Source: an uncultured Eubacterium sp.
GTDB lineage: Bacteria; Bacillota; Clostridia; Lachnospirales; Lachnospiraceae
Assembly: GCA_902475415.1 (NCBI GenBank)
Contig: CABRZK010000151.1
Coordinates: 1-6,203, forward strand
Direction: 5' to 3'
Length of the DNA: 6,203 bases
Part shown: piece after piece, positions 1-6,182 of the stretch
Position numbering within the stretch: position 1 is the stretch's first letter
Layout of the letters: every line of letters begins with the position of its first letter
The notes under the pieces: generated by a model
Told to the model about the DNA's origin: nothing
The model's input: only the letters and a program-made list of their open reading frames with translations
Database searches by the model: none
Program-made: the position numbers and the translations under genes

Positions 1-946
1 TAGACAGATCCAACACATCATTGATGATCTTCAGAAGAATCTCACCAGATGCCTGAATTTTGAAAATTGCATTTTTTACAATTTCTTCATCATCCGGATG
101 TTCTGCAATGATATCAGAAAATCCAATAATCGCATTCATCGGGGTACGGATATCATGGGACATATTTGCAAGGAAAGCATTCTTTACCTCACCGGCTACT
201 TTCGCTTTCCGTGTCGATTCTTTTTCCAGTTCCAATGCATTGGACAGTCTTTTCCGGTGTTCAAACTCCATCTGATTTTGCTGGTGCTCCACCATGAACA
301 GGTAGGAGAGCAGTGCTCCAATTACCAGGCAGTACGGTTGGAACGGATACGCCCCATAAAGTGGAATGATATAGGTATTTGCCAGAATTCCGATCAGTGG
401 GACTGCTGAAAACAGTGCCGATTTTATGAGATATCTGACACCCTTTGTATTGTTCATGAATAAAATGAAGAATGTCTGTGCAAATGTATAAACGTAATAA
501 AACAGATTGAGTACGGCAAACACTCCGAAAAATGTACCGCGTATATAGGTCCGGTTCCGTGAAAATCTCCAGACAATTCCCGTCGGAACTGAGAGAAGCA
601 CCATCAGAACCAGGAGAATGAACGGAATCATTTCCGCAAATCTTTGCTTCTTTGAACGGTTAATCCCCATATAACTCTGCATAAACAAATGCCACACATA
701 TGGCATGATTACATAAACCAGATAAAAGGAAAACACAACCAGCTTAAACTGCAAAAGGTTTCCTGACTTACCTAAGAGTTCTTTCATAAACAATGCATCC
801 ATTAACACATAAAGCTCTACCATGCCAATAAAGATCATCGTATATTTTTTACTCGGGCTCCATGTAATATAATACCGGATCCTTAAAAAGATGATCGTCA
901 GTATTATCATCATAAATATTGCGTTGCTCAAATAAATACTACTCAT
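1..946 (-). CDS. 7-TM sensor histidine kinase, N-terminal part (gene runs off the left edge)
   Basis: Membrane sensor kinase of a two-component system. Reading the minus strand from an ATG at 946 gives 315 uninterrupted codons to the window edge. About seven hydrophobic segments are seen (near residues 5-22, 35-57, 67-90, 104-122, 138-164, 172-195, 202-219). A charged, probably coiled-coil stretch follows (220-255), then a HisKA dimerisation/phosphoacceptor domain. The H-box reads NMSHDIRTPMNAIIGFSD, with H264 the expected phosphorylated histidine, and the end (EILLKIINDVLDLS) is typical second-helix HisKA sequence. The ATPase domain lies outside the window, as would any receiver or Hpt domain of a hybrid kinase. 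The start is fixed by an in-frame stop at 977-979 and an AGGGA ribosome site seven bases upstream of the ATG. The ligand is unknown; the membrane part has no large outside loop, so it may sense something in or near the membrane. The gene is transcribed away from the metal-binding FKBP gene. Confidence 0.93.
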   Translation of the reverse strand, partial: MSSIYLSNAIFMMIILTIIFLRIRYYITWSPSKKYTMIFIGMVELYVLMDALFMKELLGKSGNLLQFKLVVFSFYLVYVIMPYVWHLFMQSYMGINRSKKQRFAEMIPFILLVLMVLLSVPTGIVWRFSRNRTYIRGTFFGVFAVLNLFYYVYTFAQTFFILFMNNTKGVRYLIKSALFSAVPLIGILANTYIIPLYGAYPFQPYCLVIGALLSYLFMVEHQQNQMEFEHRKRLSNALELEKESTRKAKVAGEVKNAFLANMSHDIRTPMNAIIGFSDIIAEHPDDEEIVKNAIFKIQASGEILLKIINDVLDLS

Positions 947-993
947 TTTCCAGTCCCTTTTTTCTTTCGTTTTGTCTCATTATTTCTTTCATT

Positions 994-1022
994 ATTGTAT
1001 ACTTTTTCTATGCGTTTCGCAA
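994..1022 (-). promoter_or_regulatory. Probable promoter of the histidine kinase gene
   Basis: On the minus strand, TTGCGA (1017-1022) and TACAAT (994-999) are separated by exactly 17 bases, a good sigma-A-type match (4/6 and 5/6). Transcription would start near 987, giving a leader of about 40 bases before the ATG at 946. Its -35 region overlaps that proposed for the gene on the other strand. Judged by eye only. Confidence 0.5.
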
Positions 1023-1037
1023 TCCATATGTTATACT
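1009..1037 (+). promoter_or_regulatory. Probable extended -10 promoter of the NifX-FKBP fusion gene
   Basis: TATACT at 1032-1037 is preceded by TGT (1029-1031), giving a good extended -10 element. The -35 position 17 bases upstream (1009-1014, TATGCG) is poor, which extended -10 promoters tolerate. Expected transcription start is near 1044, 12 bases before the ribosome binding site. A second TATACT at 998-1003 has TTGTCT only at a 20-base spacing and is less convincing. Confidence 0.5.
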
Positions 1038-1055
1038 ATTGAGTAAAGGTATCTC

Positions 1056-1062
1056 AAGGAGG
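1056..1062 (+). promoter_or_regulatory. Ribosome binding site that fixes the start at 1072
   Basis: A perfect AAGGAGG lies nine bases before the ATG at 1072. It rules out the longer in-frame reading from 919, whose first 51 codons would run through the divergent promoters and overlap the opposite-strand kinase gene. Confidence 0.9.
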
Positions 1063-1071
1063 ATTTTACAA

Positions 1072-1965
1072 ATGAAAATAGCAGTAACATACGAAGGCGG
1101 ATCTATTTTCCAGCACTTCGGAAAGACAGAAACTTTTAAAATGTATGAGGTAGAAGACGGAAAGATCACTTCCATGCAGATTGTTCATGCTGGTGGCGCC
1201 GGACACAGTGCGCTTGCAGGATTCCTTTCTGAGCAGAGTGCAAATGTTCTGATCTGTGGCGGTATCGGAGAAGGTGCACAAGAAGCGCTGAAAGAAGCCG
1301 GTATCAAAGTTATATCCGGTGCAGCAGGAGAAGTAGATGCGGCAGTGAATGCCTATCTTGCAGGAGAACTGGAATCTGCAGGTACAGATTGTGACCATCA
1401 CCACGAAGAAGGTCATTCCTGCTGTGGACAGCATGAAGAAACAGCAACAGAAGAAGCTTCTGCTGAAGAAGAACATTCCTGTGGCGGACACTGCAGTGGA
1501 TGCAGCGGATGTGGTGGCGCACCTGTGCCGGATTTTGAAGGTCCGAATGTCGGAAAGACCTGCCGTACCCATTACAGAGGTACCTTTGATGATGGTACCC
1601 AGTTTGATTCTTCCTATGACCGCGGAGAGCCATTGGAATTTGTGTGCGGAGCCGGACAGATGATCCATGGTTACGATAAAGCCGTTGCAACAATGAAAGT
1701 AGGACAGACCATCAACATCCATCTGATGCCGGAAGAAGCTTACGGCATGCCGGATCCACGCGCCATTTTTACGCTGGAAATCGCACAGCTTCCCGGATCA
1801 GAAGATCTGGAAGTCGGTGCACATGCATATCTGACCAACCAGTACGGACAGCCATTCCCGGTAACCGTAACCGAAAAGACAGAAACCAACATCACATTTG
1901 ATGCCAACCATGAGATGGCTGGAAAAGAACTGAACTTCCAGATCGAACTGGTAGAAGTAAAATAG
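1072..1965 (+). CDS. NifX-like domain / His-Cys linker / SlyD-type FKBP prolyl isomerase fusion
   Basis: A 297-residue cytosolic protein without signal peptide or membrane segment. Residues 1-98 look like the dinitrogenase iron-molybdenum cofactor-binding fold (NifX/NafY/MTH1175 type): MKIAVTYEG start, HFG at 15-17, and ICGGIGEGAQEALKEAGIKV at 61-80. H15, H39, H45 and C62 are possible ligands. Residues 107-147 form a linker with eight Cys and seven His, ending C-G-G-H-C-S-G-C-S-G-C. Residues about 150-297 are an FKBP of the SlyD kind: FKBP12 active-site positions correspond to Y168, F178, D179, F190, M197/I198, Y201 (Trp in FKBP12), Y224 and F289. An insert-in-flap chaperone segment sits at about 226-276, followed by NHEMAG, close to NHMLAG of E. 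coli SlyD. SlyD proteins speed prolyl isomerisation, act as chaperones and bind nickel for hydrogenase maturation. A metallochaperone or metal-store role here is inference; the metal is unknown. No nif or hydrogenase genes are in view. The domain calls are firm, the role is not. Confidence 0.92.
   Translation: MKIAVTYEGGSIFQHFGKTETFKMYEVEDGKITSMQIVHAGGAGHSALAGFLSEQSANVLICGGIGEGAQEALKEAGIKVISGAAGEVDAAVNAYLAGELESAGTDCDHHHEEGHSCCGQHEETATEEASAEEEHSCGGHCSGCSGCGGAPVPDFEGPNVGKTCRTHYRGTFDDGTQFDSSYDRGEPLEFVCGAGQMIHGYDKAVATMKVGQTINIHLMPEEAYGMPDPRAIFTLEIAQLPGSEDLEVGAHAYLTNQYGQPFPVTVTEKTETNITFDANHEMAGKELNFQIELVEVK
1390..1512 (+). repeat. His/Cys/Glu-rich linker with an internal duplicated module
   Basis: The linker codons contain two related 30-base units exactly 60 bases apart (1405-1434 and 1465-1494). 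They encode EEGHSCCGQH and EEEHSCGGHC and share GAAGAA, CATTCCTG and GGACA. The spacer between them is also Glu/Ala/Thr-rich. The pattern suggests growth of the metal-binding linker by a local duplication followed by divergence. Confidence 0.7.
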
Positions 1966-1980
1966 TAAATATGAAAAGTG

Positions 1981-2024
1981 ATTTAAGCGCCCCTTTTATT
2001 TCGTCATAAAGGAGGCGCTTAAAT
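1981..2024 (+). terminator. Strong hairpin after the fusion gene, probable terminator
   Basis: ATTTAAGCGCC (1981-1991) pairs perfectly with GGCGCTTAAAT (2014-2024). After one C/A mismatch the stem continues for six more pairs (one G-U) to a loop near 1999-2006. It begins 15 bases after the stop codon at 1965. The T-run is not immediate: TACTAAGATTATATTTTT follows. Termination may therefore be partial, and some transcripts could read into the next gene. Confidence 0.65.
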
Positions 2025-2064
2025 ACTAAGATTATATTTTTGGAAATCGATAATTAGACAACGG

Positions 2065-2071
2065 AAAGGAG
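2065..2071 (+). promoter_or_regulatory. Ribosome binding site selecting the GTG start at 2080
   Basis: AAAGGAG is spaced eight bases from GTG 2080 but only two from TTG 2074, so the GTG is the probable initiation codon. Confidence 0.75.
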
Positions 2072-2079
2072 ATTTGCCC

Positions 2080-3612
2080 GTGCTAGATTCAGAATTAAAA
2101 ACATATCCATGGAATCCAACCGTAAAAAAGAAAGCCCGCCACGTGTTTATGCTGAGATGGTTGATCGTCATCCTGGCTGCCGCTGCAATCTTTTTTCTGA
2201 CCTATCAGAAACTCACTACCAATGTCTGGGGACTTACGGCTTTCCTTTGCCAAATTCTTGCCGTTATCGAACTTGCTTTCGGGCTCCAGTTTGTAGAAGC
2301 CGGATGGAGCAGAAAAATATCGAGTAGAATGCCACTGGACGAACACTATGAGTATGCGCTTTATATGTATCATATACAATCTGTCCGCGATCTTGCTACG
2401 AATAACCGCATGCTACTCCTGATTGCAAGCCTTGAAATCCAGCTTGGGAAATACGATCATGCTACACAGACAATTACACAGATTTCTGTTGGAAAATGCA
2501 CACCGGTCCAGTTAAAACAGTTGTATTATATGCAGATCTTACTGGCAGCAGAAGTGGGAGATACTGATACAAAAAATCAATTTTTAACCCGTTATACAGG
2601 AATTCCTGACACAAACGGTGAATATCCATCTGAAGCAGAACTTACCACCTGGATTGAAGCAGAAGAAATGGACAGACTTATTTCTGCATTAAAAAAATTC
2701 ACTCCGACAAGAAAAGAGCATATCCTGCGTACTTGTCTGATTACAATCGTTCTGGCATACAGTACCTTTTTCTACGGTGCATGGTATGGTATCAATAAAA
2801 GCGCAGGATATGCAATCCGCTATTATTTTGCTGAAATATCCGTCATCTGCGTTTCCGTCACCTTGTCCTGCCTGCTGATCTGGGGCATGATCTGTCTGTA
2901 TAAAAAGCAAAAAAGTCTCCTTAATAGGAAAGCAGCCAGACGAATAATTGCCGTTTCTTATGCCGCACTGACTCTTTTCTTACTTTCTCTGATTGGTTAC
3001 AGCTTTTTAATTGTGAGCTTTGGCGTAGAAGGAACGGAAACCGTAACCGGTCAAGATCAGCATTATATTTATCTTTCCGTACAGCCTGATTACGGCATCG
3101 CTACACAGTACCGAACTGATAACCTGATTTATATGCAAAAAACGGGTTTGTTTTTGCCGAATACAGACACTTTAACAGAATCCTCTGTACCGGATTCTGA
3201 CCTGAATGATTCGGAAACACAAGATAGTAGTACCACTGATTCTACCGAAAATTCTCCGGCACAGGAATCCCAGAAGGCTTCACCGCTTCAGGACGAAATG
3301 CGTGCTGTGTATCAATATATCCAACAACAGAATCCCCTTCCGGATATGAATTTCACTTACACGGCAAATGCAAAGGGAGAAAATTACGCGATCCTCTCTG
3401 AGACAACAGAAGAGAAGGATGGCACAACAGTAAATGTCAATTACTGTCTGTATGATAACGGTTCTAAGTCAGATGAAAATAATAATACTTTCGAAGAATT
3501 GGTTCTGGAAAAGGTATATCCGGATGGTGGATATGAGACAGAACTGGTTGATTTCTATCTGGTAAATCCGGAGACTTTGGAAGTTATAGATGAGCAGAAA
3601 TCAAGCTGGTAA
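2080..3612 (+). CDS. Unrecognised five-TM membrane protein with outside C-terminal part
   Basis: A 510-residue protein that I do not recognise. The GTG at 2080 is chosen as start because AAAGGAG (2065-2071) lies eight bases upstream; a TTG at 2074 would be only two bases away. Hydrophobic segments lie near residues 24-42, 49-72, 216-238, 248-273 and 288-313. Between the second and third is a soluble stretch of about 140 residues (77-212), mostly helical, with sequence such as LLLIASLEIQLGKYDHATQT that recalls TPR-like helices; this is a weak resemblance. By the positive-inside rule (basic KKKAR before TM1, KKQK and RKAARR between TM4 and TM5), this part and the N-terminus are probably cytosolic. 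The last 195 residues are then outside: a short region (315-360), a Ser/Thr/Asp-rich linker (about 361-401) and a polar, probably beta-rich end (about 402-510). It could be a sensor, anchoring or envelope protein; no catalytic motif is seen. It may be partly cotranscribed with the upstream fusion gene, from which a hairpin separates it. Confidence 0.85.
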   Translation: MLDSELKTYPWNPTVKKKARHVFMLRWLIVILAAAAIFFLTYQKLTTNVWGLTAFLCQILAVIELAFGLQFVEAGWSRKISSRMPLDEHYEYALYMYHIQSVRDLATNNRMLLLIASLEIQLGKYDHATQTITQISVGKCTPVQLKQLYYMQILLAAEVGDTDTKNQFLTRYTGIPDTNGEYPSEAELTTWIEAEEMDRLISALKKFTPTRKEHILRTCLITIVLAYSTFFYGAWYGINKSAGYAIRYYFAEISVICVSVTLSCLLIWGMICLYKKQKSLLNRKAARRIIAVSYAALTLFLLSLIGYSFLIVSFGVEGTETVTGQDQHYIYLSVQPDYGIATQYRTDNLIYMQKTGLFLPNTDTLTESSVPDSDLNDSETQDSSTTDSTENSPAQESQKASPLQDEMRAVYQYIQQQNPLPDMNFTYTANAKGENYAILSETTEEKDGTTVNVNYCLYDNGSKSDENNNTFEELVLEKVYPDGGYETELVDFYLVNPETLEVIDEQKSSW

Positions 3613-3653
3613 TTCTATTTATCCTATTTAAAAAATACTTACCAAATGATAAA

Positions 3654-3704
3654 ATAAAGTAAAGAGCAGAGTCATTCGAAAGTATCTCTGCTCTTTTACT
3701 TTAT
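3654..3704. terminator. Bidirectional intrinsic terminator between convergent genes
   Basis: The left arm (3654-3671, ATAAAGTAAAGAGCAGAG) pairs with the right arm (3686-3704) over 18 base pairs with one bulged base, leaving a 14-base loop. On the plus strand the GC-rich part (CTCTGCTC) is followed by a T-rich run (TTTTACTTTATATTTT); on the minus strand it is followed by TTTACTTTATTTTATC. It therefore can serve both the membrane-protein gene ending at 3612 and the LysR gene ending at 3701. The TAA stop of the LysR gene (3701-3703) lies inside the right arm. Confidence 0.9.
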
Positions 3705-4555
3705 ATTTTCTCCTCAAATAATGTCAGAAAATCCTGTAATTCCGCCGGCATCCTGCCTTTCCTCCATGCAAGAAGAATTTCAGTTGTAAGATCAGCTCCA
3801 GTAATATCATATGCTTTTAATTTATTAGTGAGCTTCAGCATAGACTCCGGAAGAATCGCAATTCCCAATCCCTTTTCTGCCATCGTCATTGCAGTGCGGG
3901 CATCCTCACAGGCAAAATAAATATCACAGACCAGTCCGGCACCCTCAAATGCAGCAAGCATATATTTGCGGTAGCGATGGGAGAGGATTAAGGGTTGTTC
4001 GGAAAGTTCCCGCAGACTGATGGATGTATGTCCCTGCAACAGAGGGTGATCAGGAACTGCCATCACAAGCAGCTTCTCCCGGGAAAGAGACTTGGTTTCA
4101 CAGCCATTTAACACAATTGGTGTGCGGAGTGTAGTCAGATCGATCATTCCATTTTCCAGCTGATCTTTCAGTGTAAATGTAGATCCTTCATGTACATCAA
4201 AATGAATTTGAGGATATTTTTTTGCAAAGTAAAGCAGATATTCGGACATCATCGATACAGTGGATGGTGTGATCCCTATGTGCAGGGTAGCTGCCTGACC
4301 GGATTTGACAACCTCCTGTTTGGTCAGATCTGCAAGCATCAGAAGATTACCGGCCTGCTCATAAAGCGTCTTTCCGGCATCTGTAAGCGTAATTTTCTTT
4401 GTACCTCGCAAAAAGAGTGATACCTGTAATTCTTCCTCCAGCATCTTCATCTGATAGCTCAGCGGTGGCTGGGTCATGTGAAGAACTCTTGCTGCACCGC
4501 TGATCGTTCCGGCATCTACGATCGCACGAAAATATTCCAACTGTCTGATTTCCAT
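3701..4555 (-). CDS. LysR-type transcriptional regulator
   Basis: A DNA-binding regulator of 284 residues from the ATG at 4555. The N-terminal winged helix-turn-helix is classic for the family: MEIRQLEYFRAIVDAGTISG, then TQPPLSYQMKMLEEELQVSL (28-47), LFLRG and TLTDAGKTL. A linker helix leads to the two-lobed effector domain (about 88-280), which starts LHIGITPSTVSMMSEYLL and contains GLGIAILPESML. The small-molecule inducer is unknown. The start is uncertain. An AGGAG (4571-4575) directly abuts an ATG at 4570 and lies 15 bases from the ATG at 4555; a further in-frame ATG at 4606 has no ribosome site and probably precedes the transcription start. The 4555 start gives the normal LysR N-terminus. 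The gene is divergent from the MATE exporter, the usual arrangement of a LysR regulator and its target, so it probably controls that gene and itself. Confidence 0.94.
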   Translation of the reverse strand: MEIRQLEYFRAIVDAGTISGAARVLHMTQPPLSYQMKMLEEELQVSLFLRGTKKITLTDAGKTLYEQAGNLLMLADLTKQEVVKSGQAATLHIGITPSTVSMMSEYLLYFAKKYPQIHFDVHEGSTFTLKDQLENGMIDLTTLRTPIVLNGCETKSLSREKLLVMAVPDHPLLQGHTSISLRELSEQPLILSHRYRKYMLAAFEGAGLVCDIYFACEDARTAMTMAEKGLGIAILPESMLKLTNKLKAYDITGADLTTEILLAWRKGRMPAELQDFLTLFEEKI

Positions 4556-4592
4556 AAAAATGTAATTCATCTCCTGATTATTTAAAAATGAA

Positions 4593-4621
4593 AATATATT
4601 ATCCATATGATTTTTATTGAA
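4593..4621 (-). promoter_or_regulatory. Probable promoter of the LysR gene
   Basis: On the minus strand TTCAAT (4616-4621) and TATATT (4593-4598) are 17 bases apart. The -10 matches consensus at 5/6, the -35 only at 3/6. Transcription would start near 4586, just upstream of the AGGAG at 4571-4575. The region overlaps the 26-bp dyad, which suits autorepression. Confidence 0.4.
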
Positions 4622-4630
4622 TTATCATAT
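4605..4630. promoter_or_regulatory. Candidate LysR operator (26-bp dyad)
   Basis: ATATGAT (4605-4611) and ATCATAT (4624-4630) are perfect inverted arms separated by 12 bases. The dyad centre (4617.5) lies about 60 bases before the expected start of MATE transcription (near 4677), where LysR regulators usually place their recognition site. The innermost bases read T-N12-A, one base longer than the canonical T-N11-A. Binding by the neighbouring regulator is inferred from position only. Confidence 0.55.
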
Positions 4631-4641
4631 AAAAACAATAA

Positions 4642-4670
4642 TTTACATATATATTACATCATGTTAGAAT
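4642..4670 (+). promoter_or_regulatory. Promoter of the MATE exporter gene
   Basis: TTTACA (4642-4647) and TAGAAT (4665-4670) are 17 bases apart, each 5/6 to sigma-A consensus, and TG at 4662-4663 adds an extended -10. Expected transcription start is near 4677. The candidate operator lies 11 bases upstream of the -35 box. Confidence 0.65.
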
Positions 4671-4707
4671 TAAAAAGCAAGAAAAATAAAAAGGAATGAA
4701 TTTACAA

Positions 4708-6102
4708 ATGAAACGAGTCGATTTTGAAAATGGAACGATAACCAGTAATATCCTTGGAGCATCACTCCCGATGCTGGTTGCCCAGATTTTAAGTTTACTT
4801 TATAACATTGTAGACCGGATTTATATTGCACGTATCCCGCACATCGGAACTGCAGCACTTGGTGCAGTCGGTCTTTGTTTCCCGGTAATTGTCATCATTA
4901 CCGCATTCAGCAATCTATTCGGAAGCGGCGGTGCACCATTATTTTCGATTGAGCGCGGCAAAAATGAGCCACAGGAAGCGAAAAAAATTATGAATATTTC
5001 TTTTTCCATGGTCTGTATCTGTGCCATTGTACTCATGGTAATTGGCTTTTTATTTGCCCGCCCGATCCTGGTACTGTTTGGTGCCTCAAAAGACGCTCTA
5101 ATCTATGCATATCCGTACCTGATGCTTTACCTGATCGGAACTCTGCCTTCTATGATTGCAACCGGTATGAACCCGTTTATCAATGCACAGGGATATTCAA
5201 CCATCGGCATGCTTTCAGTTACCATAGGGGCAGTAACGAACCTGCTGCTTGACCCGTTGTTTATTTTTGTGTTCGGGCTTGGCGTGCGCGGTGCCGCAAT
5301 TGCAACGGTCATTTCTCAGACACTTTCTGCTGCATTTGTATTTTTCTTTCTTACAAAGAAAGCAGAACTGAAAGTGAGGCTCCTCAAAAAAGAGGAACTT
5401 GCCAGCTGTACAGCTTATGCAAAAAACATTGTAAGCCTGGGAACTGCCGGATTTATCATGCAGTTAACAAACAGTCTGGTAACGATTGTCTGCAACAATG
5501 TACTTTCCGTCACAGGCGGAGATATCTACATTTCTGTTATGACCATCGTATCCAGTGTCAGACAGCTTGTAGAAACTCCGATTTATGCAATCAACGAAGG
5601 GACTTCGCCAATCCTGAGTTACAATTATGGTGCAAGACGCCCATGCCGTGTAAGAAAAGCCGGTGCCATGATGGCACTTATGATTCTCGGATACACAGCT
5701 GTGATGTGGAGTATTATCATCATCGCGCCGAAAACCCTGATCGGAATTTTCAGTTCGGATGCTACGTTGATGAAAGATGCAGTTCCTGCCCTGAAGCAGT
5801 ATTTTGCAGCGTTTATCTGCATGGATATGCAATACATTGGCCAGACGGTCTTTAAATCCCTGAATAAGAAAAAGCATGCAATCTTTTTCTCACTACTTCG
5901 GAAGGTATTTATCGTCGTGCCTCTGACATATCTGATGCCGTATGCCCTGCATATGGGAACAAACGGCGTATTTCTCGCTGAGCCGGTTTCTAACGTCATT
6001 GGTGGAGGATTATGCTTCATCACCATGTTACTTACCGTATTGCCGGAATTAAAGCGTATGGAGCGGAAGAATGCGCTCTATGAGACAGGCACGATCTTAT
6101 AA
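4708..6102 (+). CDS. MATE-family multidrug/metabolite exporter
   Basis: An inner-membrane antiporter of 464 residues, the normal length for the family, that exports organic compounds in exchange for Na+ or H+. Two homologous halves with about 12 membrane segments in total are visible. In the first half, YNIVDRIYIA contains D36, matching the conserved TM1 aspartate of NorM-type transporters. NPFINAQGYSTIGMLSVTIG and NLLLDPLFIFVFGLGVRGAA (about 155-198) are hallmark sequences of the family. The second half has NEGTSPILSYNYGARR near 296-311. The substrate cannot be told from sequence. An ATG at 4696 directly abuts AAGGA (4691-4695), too close for initiation; the ATG at 4708 is 12 bases away and is preferred, although somewhat distant. 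The gene is divergent from the LysR regulator, which probably activates it. No clear terminator follows, so the gene starting at 6183 could be cotranscribed. Confidence 0.95.
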   Translation: MKRVDFENGTITSNILGASLPMLVAQILSLLYNIVDRIYIARIPHIGTAALGAVGLCFPVIVIITAFSNLFGSGGAPLFSIERGKNEPQEAKKIMNISFSMVCICAIVLMVIGFLFARPILVLFGASKDALIYAYPYLMLYLIGTLPSMIATGMNPFINAQGYSTIGMLSVTIGAVTNLLLDPLFIFVFGLGVRGAAIATVISQTLSAAFVFFFLTKKAELKVRLLKKEELASCTAYAKNIVSLGTAGFIMQLTNSLVTIVCNNVLSVTGGDIYISVMTIVSSVRQLVETPIYAINEGTSPILSYNYGARRPCRVRKAGAMMALMILGYTAVMWSIIIIAPKTLIGIFSSDATLMKDAVPALKQYFAAFICMDMQYIGQTVFKSLNKKKHAIFFSLLRKVFIVVPLTYLMPYALHMGTNGVFLAEPVSNVIGGGLCFITMLLTVLPELKRMERKNALYETGTIL

Positions 6103-6133
6103 ATGCTTAAACCACTGTCAAGCTGTAGCAAAT

Positions 6134-6147
6134 TTCGTTATACCGAA
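6134..6147. repeat. Imperfect 14-bp palindrome in the gap after the MATE gene
   Basis: TTCGTTATACCGAA is symmetric except for one mismatched pair. It lies 32 bases after the MATE stop codon and 20 bases before the next ribosome site, so it could be an operator for the downstream gene. Chance occurrence is quite possible. Confidence 0.25.
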
Positions 6148-6182
6148 TTATAAATCTACAATATTTCAGGAGAAAATGACAA

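Noticed and set aside
60..409. Two plus-strand open frames at 60-275 and 98-409
   Set aside because: They lie opposite the HisKA and last membrane part of the kinase, have no ribosome site, and their products show no family features.
919..1071. 51-codon in-frame N-terminal extension of the NifX-FKBP protein, with a hydrophobic stretch resembling a signal anchor
   Set aside because: It has no ribosome site, overlaps the start of the opposite-strand kinase gene and runs through both promoters, whereas ATG 1072 has a perfect AAGGAGG and begins exactly at the domain start.
1066..1722. Minus-strand frame of 218 codons opposite the fusion gene, with Cys-rich sequence
   Set aside because: It is a shadow of the biased GAA/TGC-rich coding strand; it has no ribosome site and the plus-strand domains are clear.
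1971..2009. 12-codon reading frame starting at ATG 1971 inside the hairpin region
   Set aside because: It has no ribosome site and is fully explained by the stem-loop sequence.
4642..4660. TTACAT repeated twice (4643-4648 and 4654-4659) near the MATE -35 box, as a second operator half-site
   Set aside because: The motif is short and A/T-rich in an A/T-rich gap, and the first copy is largely explained by the -35 element.
5464..6026. Overlapping minus-strand frames of 137 and 133 codons opposite the MATE gene
   Set aside because: They are shadows of hydrophobic MATE codons; no ribosome site or recognisable domain is present.
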